DNA of 64,000 nt from Gracilariopsis chorda. Taxonomy: Eukaryota; Rhodophyta; Florideophyceae; Gracilariales; Gracilariaceae. This document shows, in pieces, positions 42,801 to 52,567 of this stretch. The notes under the pieces are model-generated. The model was not told the DNA's origin and made no database searches. It worked only from the letters and a program-made list of their open reading frames with translations. The translations under genes and the position numbers were made by a program. Positions within the stretch are counted from its first letter, which is position 1, and every line of letters starts with the position of its first letter. The stretch lies in NCBI GenBank assembly GCA_003194525.1, contig NBIV01000131.1, forward strand, positions 62,001-126,000, given 5' to 3'.

Positions 42801-45374
42801 TAATCGCGCTGGGCGGTGCAAGTTTGGATACGACAGCAACATGATTGTGCCGGAGACGTACATTGAAGAAGGCACGAATCGCGTGATCTACCACAGAAGA
42901 AGGCAACAAGACCTCAAGATAGTGCCGTACAACCCAACTCTGACCAAGAAGTACCGCTCTCATATCAACGTAGAACGCACGCAAGGAGGGGGCGCAGTGG
43001 CTTATCTGATGAAGTATGCGTTCAAGCAGCCCAAAACTCAGGAGGTGGTGCTCAATGTGAGTGGTGCTAATGAGACAGGCACACACAACGAGCAGCAACA
43101 AGAGCTGCAGGTGCAGAACGACATTCGTGCATAAATGCGAGCGCGTGTGGTGGGCGCCGTCAACGCAGCTTGGAGAATTTTCGAGTTTCGACATGTTCAC
43201 ATCGTACCAAAAGTAGAGCGACTGGCCATTCACTTGGAAGGAGAGCGAACGTTTCTGTTCAGAGGTCCAAATCATATCCATTCCGCATCGCCACCGTCTA
43301 CGTTGGAGAGATACTTTGCATGGCCCGAAGCATATGCGAACCTCGACTACCTTTCGTACTTTGAAAAAGTTCGATTGTATCGCACAATTCCAGCCCGAGT
43401 GCTTAACCAATACGACGGAGACAGCACTTCAGTGCCCACAGACGACTGCGATCCGCTTATGTACGTGGTAGAGCGCACGGACGACGAGCAGTGGGTCGCA
43501 AGGATCAGAGGTGTTTCTCTTTCGGACATTGAGCTATTTGCTCAGCGCTTGCTGCTCATGAATCACGGCTCGAGCTCTTATGAAGACCCAAGGACTTTCA
43601 ATGAACAGCAGTATGAAACTTATCGTGAAACCACAATTGCAATCGGATTGCTCGCGGACGGATCCGAGCTTGATATTGCATTTCAAGAAGCCGTGCAGAT
43701 CTACAGCACGCCCTCCGAGCTACTACGTCTGGTTGTCACACTATACCAACAAGGCGCAGACCCAGAAAAAATGGCCGTCGAAAACTGGGAGGCGCTTTGT
43801 AGCGACATACATACAGGAGATGAGCAGCAACGAAAGCAAAAAATGTATCGACGTGTCGTGGAGATCTCAGACCGGAACGGAGGAAGACTGCTTCGCGATC
43901 ACAGCTTCTTCTCCCAACACCTACAGCAGGATCATGCAGCATTGACTGAGGCGAATCGAGCTACAACAACTCGAGACGCGCGAGTGGTGCGAAACTCGTC
44001 AGCTTTGCAGTCAAGGTACGCCACCTTAAAACCTCGCCAAAGACAAGTCATTGACACCGTCATTGCCGCATTGCAACAACGACAGGCGTTGCAGGAGCGA
44101 ACAAGCACTCCTGGAAACGTGTTCTTTGTGCAAGGATCCGCAGGAACCGGAAAGACATACGTGCTCAACCTCCTTCGTGATATCGCTGAGTCGGAAGGAA
44201 TGCTCGCCGAAATGACTGCTACAACAGGCATTGCAGCTTCTTTATACGAAGGTGGCCGCACTTTACATAGCCTGCTCGGACTGGGTGTAGCTGATAGGGA
44301 CAGCACAAGCAGCACGACAGCCACTTTGTCAAAGTATGGTCCCCGATCTCAACGAGCAGAACTGCTGCGCGAAATACAAATGCTCGTCTTGGATGAGGCG
44401 TCCATGCTCTCACGAAAGCTCTTTGAACTCATAGATGCGTTGCTCAAAGATCTTCGCTGCAGTGGAATGGAAAACCCGCCTCCGTTTGGGGGCTTGACCA
44501 TCGTTCTATCCGGCGACTACTCCCAGCTGCTTTCAGTGGTCCCGCAGGTGTACATGGAGGCCGAGCCAAGTGGAAATGTGGGAAGAGTGTACACAAACAT
44601 TCTCAACGAATTGCCGTGGAAGAGTGATCTGTGGACGTTGTGCTCGGTTCAAGTGCTGTATCTCACGGAACAAGTACGCCAAGCCGATGATCCGCATTTG
44701 CGTCGCTGTTACGTTCCATTGCATGCAACACAAGATCCGACAACGCTCCATTACCACTCAGATCTACCGGTGGCATGCAAACCGCTTACCAATTCTTGTG
44801 GAAGTGGCTCACAACACGACGCAAGGAGGATGTGGATCTCAGCAAAATGCTCATTGCGTCCACAAACCAGTTGGTCGACAAACACAATTCGGCAGCGCTG
44901 GATCTGTTTCCTGGTGAATGCTTCACTCTTCCGTCAGCTACGACGGTACAACCTGACGGTGGACAGAACTCAGACCCCGAGGTTACCAGTACTTTTGTTC
45001 CAGAATTTGCATATCAGTATGCGCCTACTGGAATACCGCCTCATAACTTGGACTTGAAGATTGGTTTGCCAGTTACGGTCATTCGGAACGTGCTGCGTCC
45101 CGCTCTGGTCAACGGAAAGCTGTTTGTAGTCGTGCGTGTTGATCAGTTTACGATGCAGGTGGCTCGATTCGACGAGAACGGACAAATGCTGGAACGACAG
45201 CTCTTGCATCGTATGGACTTCGAGTTTTCTTTCGCAGACATTCGCATGATTCGAAGGCAGTTCCCCATTCGTCTTGCGTTTGCAGCTACCGCTCACAAAG
45301 GACAGGAAAAAACCTTGGACGGTTTGGTTGTGGATGTACGATCCAACTTCTTCTTCTGCGCCGGTCAGTTGTAA
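39865..45374 (+). pseudogene. Helitron Rep-helicase, two stops and one frameshift
   Basis: The frame begins with about 18 copies of a GGARANS-type 7-residue repeat (39880-40240), a Pro-rich linker and three copies of an EVEEDEI..P unit (40560-40830). A Cys/His finger follows (CGRCGEHAHTLSSC, then CKFCG, about 41010-41130). The Rep domain holds the HUH motif as NVPHHHMLVW (near 42635-42664) and its Tyr motif as YLMKYAFK (near 43003). The PIF1-type helicase has Walker A GSAGTGKT (44134), Walker B LDEAS (44390) and LSGDYSQLL. A C-terminal part in another frame (44775-45374) ends with AATAHKGQ..TLDGLVVDV. The lesions are TAA at 42526, TAA at 43132 and a +/-1 shift near 44700-44770. The sequence is otherwise clean, so decay is recent. 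Confidence 0.85.
39880..40245 (+). repeat. 21-bp tandem array, GGARANS repeat
   Basis: About eighteen 21-bp units encode a Gly/Ala/Arg/Asn repeat at the N-terminus of the Helitron protein. The minus strand is also open through it. Confidence 0.9.
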
Positions 45375-45638
45375 GTCGCATTGTCGTGTGTTCAAAGGAA
45401 CGACCATGTGCTACTCCTGCATGACCCGCAGCTTACATCCACAAATGCGCAGAAAATTCATCCCATGCCTGTGGCCATCGCCAACTAAGTGGTGCCTGAA
45501 GCCATTCAGTTCTGCATCCCTCCACAACCATAATCATATTTCTTGCGTTCTTCATTCATTGAATTAAACTACTTGCTTTTCTGCTTTTGCTTTCTTCACC
45601 CATTTTGTCTTCCCACCGCTGTTTATGACTCCTCCACC

Positions 45639-45672
45639 GCGGCGCGCAGCGCCGCCCGCGGCCGAAGGCCGC
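45639..45672 (+). terminator. Helitron 3' double hairpin
   Basis: GCGGCGC/GCA/GCGCCGC then GCGGCC/GAA/GGCCGC, both perfect. A 15-nt spacer separates them from CACTAA. This is the type of subterminal stem-loop that ends rolling-circle transposition. Confidence 0.7.
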
Positions 45673-45691
45673 TTCCTCTTGTACCCACTAA

Positions 45692-46455
45692 TAATAATAT
45701 AGTAACAATACAATTTCTAGATAAAAGGGATGTCCAATATATTATAAAATTTCCGGATAAGTCCCCACTTCTTAGTAATTATGCTGTTTGATTATGCCAT
45801 TCTACCAAAAAGCCGGATATTATGTCCTTCTGTTTTAAAAGACCTTAATATTGGGAAGGGTAAACCCTTCACTCCGGGCTTTCTGAGATCAAACAAAAGC
45901 GCAGGCGAAGCCTTCCTGTGGTGGGGCTTGGTTGCACCCTATTCTTCGAGCTCATTTCTATCTCCTTCCCTTCTTTCGGTCATGTCCTCGATCTAGTATC
46001 CATAACACACCCTGCGAAAGAGAAACGGGCTGGGCATCAACAATGATGGTTCTGTCATCAAATTTGGTAGTTGCCTGTTGATGGAAGTGGTTCTCCAGTG
46101 GAATTCCCTACCGCGCTCCATGAATTAACGGCACGAGCCTACAAGATGGTGCCTTTAAACACACACACAGGTCTGCGATTCAGGAGTTACGACACCTGGA
46201 AAGGATTGTAGGCATAGCCTCCGTTCGTTCGTTTTACTCCGCTACCGTTGGTACCGTTGGTACCCTGCGCATCGCTGGTATCCTTTTATTTTGTTCAGGT
46301 GTACAAGGGTAGTGCGATCGTACGGACTCGAAATGATTGCAGGGAAGCCAAGTTTCCGTCACAAACCACGGTCACGTTATCCACTCAACCATTTGGACCA
46401 TCGCAACATACAAGTGCGCTGAATAAGATGATTGCCTCCCACCTTGACGATATGT
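45692..46455. other. Intergenic with a non-LTR tail copy
   Basis: 46070-46180 resembles the shared non-LTR tail (CTACCGCGCTCCATGAATTAA, CACGAGCC, then AAACACACACACAGG). Otherwise nothing recognised. Confidence 0.5.
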
Positions 46456-48099
46456 TTAGCTTGCTACCGCTACTTCGTGTTTTGTAGGCGTTCGTGCAAC
46501 TAGAGAAGTCTTGTTCACGCAAACACCATCTCCAGCACAAAGAAGCCCGTCTGCACAAGCAACGCATTCACTGTCACACTTTGCACCCTCTGGAACCAAT
46601 AGTGCACAAATGTCTTCCCCAAGTCGTCCGGTCTGGCACACTCGTCCACCCCAACACCTTCCTCTTACACATGTGGGGCAACCCAAAGTCCTTCGCTGTT
46701 GACAAACTCCCGAGCGGCACACCAGTGTATGATCACAAACTGAACAGGCATCACCACAGGGGTGCCCCTTCCGGAGGAGTACTCGGCATTGCCGATTTAT
46801 GCATAAGAGTCCCTTTGCACACTCGGAAGATTTCTCGCAAGCCGCACAACGGGCAAGTTTGACCGCACGGCATATCCCTCCCTTACATATCAAACCATTA
46901 TGACAAGCTTCACATTTCCCGCTGCAACTCTTGCCTATTCCATACGGAACTGCGCAATGAGATCTTCTACAAACCAGACCATTACGGCAATCAGAGTGAT
47001 TAGAGCATGAGCCACACTCTTGGTGCAACCTCTTGTTTGCAGTGTGCTGATCGGACTTGCTACCTGGGTATCCCGTTTTGCTATGGTCTTCCTTCTTCTT
47101 GCTCTTTTTCTTGGCCGTGGTCTTCTCCTTGTTCTTGTTCTTGTTCTTGTTCTTGTTCTTGTTCTTGTTCTCGTTCTCGTTCTCGTTCTCGTTCTCGTTC
47201 TCGTTCTCGTTCTCGTTCTCGTTCTCGTTCTCGTTCTCGTTCTCGCTCTTGTTCTCGTTCTCGTTCTTGTTCTTGTTCTTGTTCTTGTTCTTCTTTTTCT
47301 CGAGCATCTTGCTCTTCCTCATAAGTTGGCAGCGGCCATCCCAACACCGCAGTCCAGATTCGCAAAACGTACAATCTTGGTCGCACGCGGATTGCAGGCC
47401 TGCAGATATCCGGCATTTTCCATTTCTGCACGTATACTTGCCATGGCAATCTGAATCCTTGACACAGGTCTCACACGCTCTCACATTTGTCTTTGTGCAG
47501 CGTCGATAGTGACAGGTCATGTACTTGTCACAAACGGTGCAGCGGCCCGTCCCACAAGGATGCCCGTGCTGCACTACTCTTCGACACTCTCCTCTTGTGC
47601 ATATATGTTCTCTAGCACATTGACTTCTCTTCGAGCACCTCGCGCAGTGGTTGCGTTTCTGTCTTCTGTAACACTTGCCCTCGATACAAATGAGTTCTTT
47701 CTTACATCTAGAGCACCAATACCCACATGTTTGTCCAACGGTTACAAGCAGAGTGCAGCGTTTAGCACGACATATTTGTCCTTTCTGACAGTCTTTCTTC
47801 CTCCGACACGTTCCACATTGGCCTTGCTTTCTCAAAGTCAGTGTGAGACCCTCTCTTCGGTTCGGGTGCTGGATCATTCCACTTAAAAACTCGTCATGCA
47901 ATAGAGGCCCCAGAACAGGCCCTACAAGGTTATGGCCACTTCGAATTTGCGCGTGTAAGGCGGATACTGGTTGCAGTTGTGAGTCTCCGCCTGCACCCCA
48001 GGTGGTGGGATCTGCTTGCTTTGAGACATGAGTTGCACTTGGTTGAAACTGCAGCATCAACGTGTGTGCTAAGAGCACTGACGTGGTGAATGCGAGCAT
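46456..48099 (-). CDS. Secreted protein, six 10-Cys modules around a Lys/Asn/Glu repeat
   Basis: 547 aa from an internal ATG (48099) that opens a clean signal peptide (MLAFTTSVLLAHTLMLQF). The longer frame upstream lacks one. Three modules, a charged (KN)n/(EN)n tract of about 60 residues (encoded at 47120-47300), then three more modules. Each module follows C-x2-C-x5-C-x5-C-x4-C-x9-C-x3-C-x2-C-x5-C-x4-C with small deviations. The same spacing is in the next gene (48995-52567), on the same strand. No named family fits with confidence; Cys-rich extracellular modules of the EB or Dickkopf sort look similar. I infer an extracellular, disulfide-rich structural or binding protein. Confidence 0.75.
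   Translation of the reverse strand: MLAFTTSVLLAHTLMLQFQPSATHVSKQADPTTWGAGGDSQLQPVSALHAQIRSGHNLVGPVLGPLLHDEFLSGMIQHPNRREGLTLTLRKQGQCGTCRRKKDCQKGQICRAKRCTLLVTVGQTCGYWCSRCKKELICIEGKCYRRQKRNHCARCSKRSQCAREHICTRGECRRVVQHGHPCGTGRCTVCDKYMTCHYRRCTKTNVRACETCVKDSDCHGKYTCRNGKCRISAGLQSACDQDCTFCESGLRCWDGRCQLMRKSKMLEKKKNKNKNKNKNENENKSENENENENENENENENENENENENENKNKNKNKNKNKNKEKTTAKKKSKKKEDHSKTGYPGSKSDQHTANKRLHQECGSCSNHSDCRNGLVCRRSHCAVPYGIGKSCSGKCEACHNGLICKGGICRAVKLARCAACEKSSECAKGLLCINRQCRVLLRKGHPCGDACSVCDHTLVCRSGVCQQRRTLGCPTCVRGRCWGGRVCQTGRLGEDICALLVPEGAKCDSECVACADGLLCAGDGVCVNKTSLVARTPTKHEVAVAS
47120..47300 (-). repeat. Hexanucleotide array coding (Lys/Glu-Asn)n
   Basis: Tandem TTGTTC / TCGTTC hexamers on the plus strand, coding KN and EN dipeptides on the minus strand. 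It lies between the two halves of the Cys-rich protein. Confidence 0.9.
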
Positions 48100-48994
48100 G
48101 TCTGATGTGCTTAAAACAAAAAGAAGTCGCTGTTGGGAGGCGGCCTTTATTTGTTCTGTGCTTTTTTCGTGAGCTTCTGGAGTAGAATGTGTTGGACGAA
48201 AAGGTAATGAACGAGAATTAAGTCTTAAATGCTCAGTTGCTTTTGCTGGGTGACAAAAAAAGCCAGATTGAGTACCCAGTACCAACAGTCGTGGTGAGCG
48301 CAAACAACACATGAGAGCCAAGCCTAAAGAATCAAGACTGCTGTGCTCCCCCCCAAATTCGAAGTCCGTCTGCACTAAGCATTGGGCTTATGCATAGCAA
48401 ACAGTGCATGCTCACAATCATTGCCTGTCCATCAATTACTTGTTCAACAAATCATCCCTCACAATTCCTTTCATGGAACACAAGCCGAAATAGACACAGA
48501 TACCACTTTCATAGCTGCTAGTCAGGTAGGAATGGTTGAATTGCTTCCATATACTGAGAATGCCACCTCTGTTTGTGTATAGTATTCCTCTAATCACGAC
48601 AGTGAGGTACCATGTAGAGGCTCTTCCACCATGAACCTCCTATAGAATGCGAAGAATTGCCAAGCTAAAACCGAAGCATAGAATGATCAACCAAGGTATC
48701 CCACTACTGCAGTATGTAACCCGTATATCTCTATGAGCTAAAATAGCGCACAACAACAACACAAGCAATAAAACTACCCTGACTACACAAGTGGCAAACA
48801 TTGAGTACCAAGGGTAACAAGAACCTGCAAAAAAGGCTAATGCCAAAGTCAAAGTCGTGCTAAGTTTAAGATCAACACTTCGCCTTGAACGACAGCATGA
48901 AAGCAACAAATTGCTTCAAACAGAGAATGTCAGAAGTTGTCTACAGGTAGTAAGAACTTCTTAATTACGGAAGGTTTGTCACCCAACGGATATT
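48100..48994. other. Intergenic between the two Cys-rich genes
   Basis: Promoter region of the gene at 48099 and 3' flank of the gene at 48995. A minus frame at 48640-48909 (89 codons) has two hydrophobic segments and could be a small membrane protein, but nothing else supports it. Confidence 0.4.
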
Positions 48995-51900
48995 CTAATG
49001 ACGGGTGCAAGTACCGCTGACACATGCAAGACCCTTTGCACATCCCCAACAAGGGTCATCACATCTGCCACCCTCGGACATTGGCATCGCACATTTTCCT
49101 CGGCTAGGATCAGAGTCTAAAGGTCTGCAGACGAGACCTTGAACACAATCAGCATCATGTTCACAATACCCACACTTCTGGTTTCTAGAGACGCATCGAT
49201 AGTACCTGGAACACCTCTGATCTGGAGGGCACATGATACATGCATCTCCATTTCCGCCACCTTCAGGATCGCACCACGAACCTCGAGACAGTAATCTGGC
49301 GCAGCGATTCTTTTGGAGGTGACAGGCAAGGTTTCCGCTACAGTCAGAGGTGCTCTGACACGGTTCACATAGTCTTGACTTCGGTGAAGGCAAGGGATTC
49401 ACTGATGGTTTCGGAGTGCGGCTAGATGACGGCGAGGGCCTCGGACTGTTGCTCGATGACGGTCTAGGAGTGCCACTGGGCGACGGAGAAGGCCTCGGAC
49501 TTTTGCTCGATGACGGTCTAGGAGTACGGCTGGAGGACGGTGAGGGCCTCGGACTGTTGCTCGATGACGGTCTAGGAGTGCCACTGGGTGACGGTGAGGG
49601 CCTCGGACTGTTGCTCGATGACGGTCTAGGAGTGCCACTGGGCGACGGTGAAGGCCTCGGACTGTTGCTCGATGACGGTCTAGGAGTACGGCTGGAGGAC
49701 GGTGAGGGCCTCGGACTGTTGCTAGATGACGGTCTAGGAGTGCCACTGGGTGACGGTGAGGGCCTCGGACTGTTGCTCGATGACGGTCTAGGAGTGCCAC
49801 TGGGTGACGGTGAAGGCCTCGGACTGTTGCTAGATGACGGTCTAGGAGTACGGCTGGAGGACGGTGAGGGCCTCGGACTGTTGCTAGATGACGGTCTAGG
49901 AGTGCCACTGGGTGACGGTGAGGGCCTCGGACTGTTGCTCGATGACGGTCTAGGAGTGCCACTGGGTGACGGTGAAGGCCTCGGACTGTTGCTCGATGAC
50001 GGTCTAGGAGTGCCACTGGGTGACGGTGAAGGCCTCGGACTGTTGCTCGATGACGGTCTAGGAGTGCCACTGGGTGACGGTGAAGGCCTCGGACTGTTGC
50101 TCGGTGACGGTCTAGGAGTACGGCTGGATGACGGTGAAGGCCTCGGACTGTTGCTCGATGACGGTCTAGGAATACGGCTAGATGACGGTGAAGGCCTCGG
50201 ACTGTTGCTCGATGACGGTCTAGGAGTACGGCTAGATGACGGCGAGGGGTCCGGGTGACAGGAGTGGCTGGGAGAAGGAGTACCACTCAAAGAAGGGTGG
50301 ACAACATCACTGTGTGCTGGGGATGAAAAGGGTGTCGGTGGGACACGGAGATCTGGTATATTCTTACAATACCCTCCACGGCAGACCAAGCCCTTAGCAC
50401 ACACCCAACAGGGATCATTACACCTCTTCCCGATACCCACTAGCTTGGAGCAGCGTCCCTGAAGGCACACAGACCCGCGCAAACACTGTGAGTTAGAATA
50501 ACATCGTTTGCATTGACGCGCACGTAATCGCATGCACCTTCCGCGGTTGCAGACAAGACCCTTGGCGCAAAGCGAGCAACGGTTTTTGCAGATCTTTCCT
50601 TCTCCCACGAGCTTGGAGCAGCGTCTACGAGCGCATACAGATCCAGGTTGACATTGTGAGGTCGACGAACACCGTTCGCAATGACCAACACGAGGCTTCA
50701 CACACTTCCCGTTATTACAGGCCAGCCCCTTGGCGCACAACCAACAAGGGTCATTACAACTCTTTCCGACACCCATAAGCTTCGAGCAGCGTCCACGGGC
50801 GCACACAGATCCAGGTTGACATTGTGAGGTCGACGAACACCGTTTGCAGTGTCCAACACGAGGCTTCACACACTTCCCGTTATTACAGGTCAGCCCCTTG
50901 GCGCACAACCAACAAGGGTCATTACAACTCTTTCCGACACCCATGAGCTTCGAGCAGCGTCCACGGGCGCACACAGATCCAGGTTGACATTGGGAGCTCG
51001 ACGAACACCGTTTGCAGTGACCAACACGAGGCTTCACACACTTCCCGTTACTACAGGTCAGCCCCTTGGCGCACAACCAACAAGGGTCGTTACAACTCTT
51101 TCCTACACCCATGAGCTTCGAGCAGCGTCCACGGGCGCATACAGATCCAGGTTGACATTGTGAGGTCGACGAACAACGCTTGCAATGGCCTACGCGAGGG
51201 CGGACACATTTCCCACTGCGGCAAAGTAAGCCAGACTTGCAAGTCCAGCACGGGTCATTACAACGACGGCCTTCTGGCATAGGAACTGCACACTTTCCAC
51301 TCTTGCAACGTAAGTAGGGGGCGCAGTGAGCATGGGAGTGGCAGGGCTCGCATTTACCTCCTTTACGTCGTAAGCACTTCCCAAAGCGACAAACAAGACC
51401 CCTGTTGCAAACGTTACACGGATGTCCACATGAAGCCAATACTGAGACGGGTTGTGAACACCGACGATTGAAGCAAACGAGGCCAGATCTGCAGTCCCGA
51501 GAAGAACTGCAAGGCGCGCATTTGGGGCGATTTGCCTTGACACAGCGACCGCGGATACACGCCAGGCCATGTTTGCAATGACGGCAGCCATAACCACACT
51601 TCGCGTTCGTGGAACCGTGCGCAAAGCAACGCCCGCTAAGACACCTGAGACCGCGAGCACATTCGGATGTTCTACCACACTTGTCACAAGGTCGCTTGTT
51701 AACTGGGGCATGAATGTTGAGAATATATGGCTTCGGCGGGCGTGGGCTCTTATGATCGTAGGGCTTCGAGGGCTGTGGGCGTTTGTGGATGTAGGGCTTC
51801 TTCGGACGAGGAAGTGGACGGTTGTGGATGTAGGGCTTCTTCGGACGAGGAAGTGGACGCTTGTGGATGTGGGGCTTCTTCGGACGAGGAAGTGGGCGTT

Positions 51901-52567
51901 TGTGGATGTAGGGCTTCTTCGGACGAGGAAGTGGACGTTTGTGGATGTAGGGCTTCTTCGGGTGTGCTCGGGGACGTTCGTGAACGTAGGGCTTCCTCGG
52001 GCGTGGTTGGGGACGTTTCTGAACGAAGGGCTTCCTCGGGCGTGGTTGGGGACGTTTCTGAACGTAGGGCTTCCTCGGGCGTGGTTGGGGACGTTTCTGA
52101 ACGTAGGGCTTCCTCGGGCGTGGTTGGGGACGTTTCTGAACGTAGGGCTTTTTCGGGCGCGGTCGCGGACTCTGATGAACGCGGGCCTTCTTTGCTGGAG
52201 GACTATGCTTGTAGCGGTGTTTGTGCGCCGGCTTCTGCTTGGAGTGGTGTTTGTGCGACGGCTTCTGCTTGGAGTGGTGTTTATACGCCTGTTGCTTATG
52301 CTTATAGTGGTGTTTGTGAGCTGGCTTATGCTTTTTAGGGTGCTTACGGGAGTTCCTCTTCTTTGAAGATGTGTTTCTCCTCCGTCGCTTCCTTCTGGAT
52401 TCATGCACAGCGACATCGTTGACGAAGTCCGGGTCAGAAGGCAACGTGGCTGAACGTGCAATTTGAGGCGTGCCTCCCGGAGTGGAAGGGGAAGTGGGTT
52501 GTGATGCGGTGACGACAAGCGCCGCCAGCGCACACAGGAGAACGAAAAACAGGGGTGAGCGCGTCAT
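48995..52567 (-). CDS. Large secreted protein: basic repeats, ten 10-Cys modules, Ser/Pro repeats
   Basis: 1190 aa from the ATG at 52567, which begins a signal peptide (MTRSPLFFVLLCALAALVVTA). Order: a His/Lys-rich stretch (HKHHSKQKP type units), about a dozen units of KRPQPRPRKPYVQ type, eight Cys modules, about fourteen 18-residue units rich in SPRPSPSPSGTPRPSSSN, then two more modules, one expanded. Module spacing is that of the neighbouring gene at 46456. Modules 4-6 are nearly identical in DNA. The Ser/Pro array resembles hydroxyproline-rich wall glycoproteins. The strongly basic repeats could bind sulfated wall polysaccharide. This role is inference. No enzyme motif is present. Confidence 0.8.
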   Translation of the reverse strand: MTRSPLFFVLLCALAALVVTASQPTSPSTPGGTPQIARSATLPSDPDFVNDVAVHESRRKRRRRNTSSKKRNSRKHPKKHKPAHKHHYKHKQQAYKHHSKQKPSHKHHSKQKPAHKHRYKHSPPAKKARVHQSPRPRPKKPYVQKRPQPRPRKPYVQKRPQPRPRKPYVQKRPQPRPRKPFVQKRPQPRPRKPYVHERPRAHPKKPYIHKRPLPRPKKPYIHKRPLPRPKKPHIHKRPLPRPKKPYIHNRPLPRPKKPYIHKRPQPSKPYDHKSPRPPKPYILNIHAPVNKRPCDKCGRTSECARGLRCLSGRCFAHGSTNAKCGYGCRHCKHGLACIRGRCVKANRPKCAPCSSSRDCRSGLVCFNRRCSQPVSVLASCGHPCNVCNRGLVCRFGKCLRRKGGKCEPCHSHAHCAPYLRCKSGKCAVPMPEGRRCNDPCWTCKSGLLCRSGKCVRPRVGHCKRCSSTSQCQPGSVCARGRCSKLMGVGKSCNDPCWLCAKGLTCSNGKCVKPRVGHCKRCSSSSQCQPGSVCARGRCSKLMGVGKSCNDPCWLCAKGLTCNNGKCVKPRVGHCKRCSSTSQCQPGSVCARGRCSKLMGVGKSCNDPCWLCAKGLACNNGKCVKPRVGHCERCSSTSQCQPGSVCARRRCSKLVGEGKICKNRCSLCAKGLVCNRGRCMRLRARQCKRCYSNSQCLRGSVCLQGRCSKLVGIGKRCNDPCWVCAKGLVCRGGYCKNIPDLRVPPTPFSSPAHSDVVHPSLSGTPSPSHSCHPDPSPSSSRTPRPSSSNSPRPSPSSSRIPRPSSSNSPRPSPSSSRTPRPSPSNSPRPSPSPSGTPRPSSSNSPRPSPSPSGTPRPSSSNSPRPSPSPSGTPRPSSSNSPRPSPSPSGTPRPSSSNSPRPSPSSSRTPRPSSSNSPRPSPSPSGTPRPSSSNSPRPSPSPSGTPRPSSSNSPRPSPSSSRTPRPSSSNSPRPSPSPSGTPRPSSSNSPRPSPSPSGTPRPSSSNSPRPSPSSSRTPRPSSSKSPRPSPSPSGTPRPSSSNSPRPSPSSSRTPKPSVNPLPSPKSRLCEPCQSTSDCSGNLACHLQKNRCARLLSRGSWCDPEGGGNGDACIMCPPDQRCSRYYRCVSRNQKCGYCEHDADCVQGLVCRPLDSDPSRGKCAMPMSEGGRCDDPCWGCAKGLACVSGTCTRH
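49415..50262 (-). repeat. 54-bp minisatellite coding Ser/Pro repeat
   Basis: About fifteen highly similar units of 54 bp, each coding an 18-residue Ser/Pro/Arg unit. Unit variants (GTPRP, RTPRP) alternate, suggesting unit conversion. The plus strand is open by chance. Confidence 0.95.
50640..51190 (-). repeat. Near-identical 10-Cys module repeats (about 162 bp)
   Basis: Three to four consecutive modules differ by only a few bases (for example GCCAGCCCC versus GTCAGCCCC), so recent duplication or conversion is likely. Confidence 0.9.
51730..52330 (-). repeat. 39-bp and 30-bp minisatellites coding basic repeats
   Basis: Tandem 39-bp units (51730-52170) code the Lys/Pro/Arg repeat and 30-bp units (about 52190-52330) code the His/Lys repeat of the large Cys-rich protein. 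Confidence 0.9.

Larger units (their letters stand above)
39865..45691 (+). mobile_element. Helitron, nearly complete, recently inactivated
   Basis: Carries the full Rep-helicase reading order and a likely 3' terminus. Two adjacent GC hairpins (45639-45655 and 45658-45672) precede CACTAA, with CTAA at 45688-45691 followed by T. This fits the Helitron rule of a CTRR end inserted between A and T. The 5' TC terminus was not found. There is no second copy in the window. Confidence 0.8.

Noticed and set aside
47020..47509. Plus-strand hydrophobic Leu/Val and Ser/Phe repeat frames
   Set aside because: Antisense readings of the Lys/Asn/Glu hexanucleotide array.
48100..48375. 92-residue N-terminal extension of the smaller Cys-rich protein
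   Set aside because: It has no secretion signal, and the ATG at 48099 begins one. The module proteins are expected to be secreted.
48640..48909. 89-codon minus-strand hydrophobic frame
   Set aside because: Two hydrophobic stretches are suggestive, but there is no conserved motif and the start context is ordinary. Kept only as a note in the intergenic entry.
49416..50258. Long plus-strand frame of Asp/Gly/Leu repeats
   Set aside because: It is the antisense reading of the 54-bp minisatellite in the Cys-rich gene, with no start context or signal peptide.
49415..50262. Regularly spaced repeats that could suggest a CRISPR array
   Set aside because: Units are contiguous with no unique spacers and code for a Ser/Pro repeat in frame.
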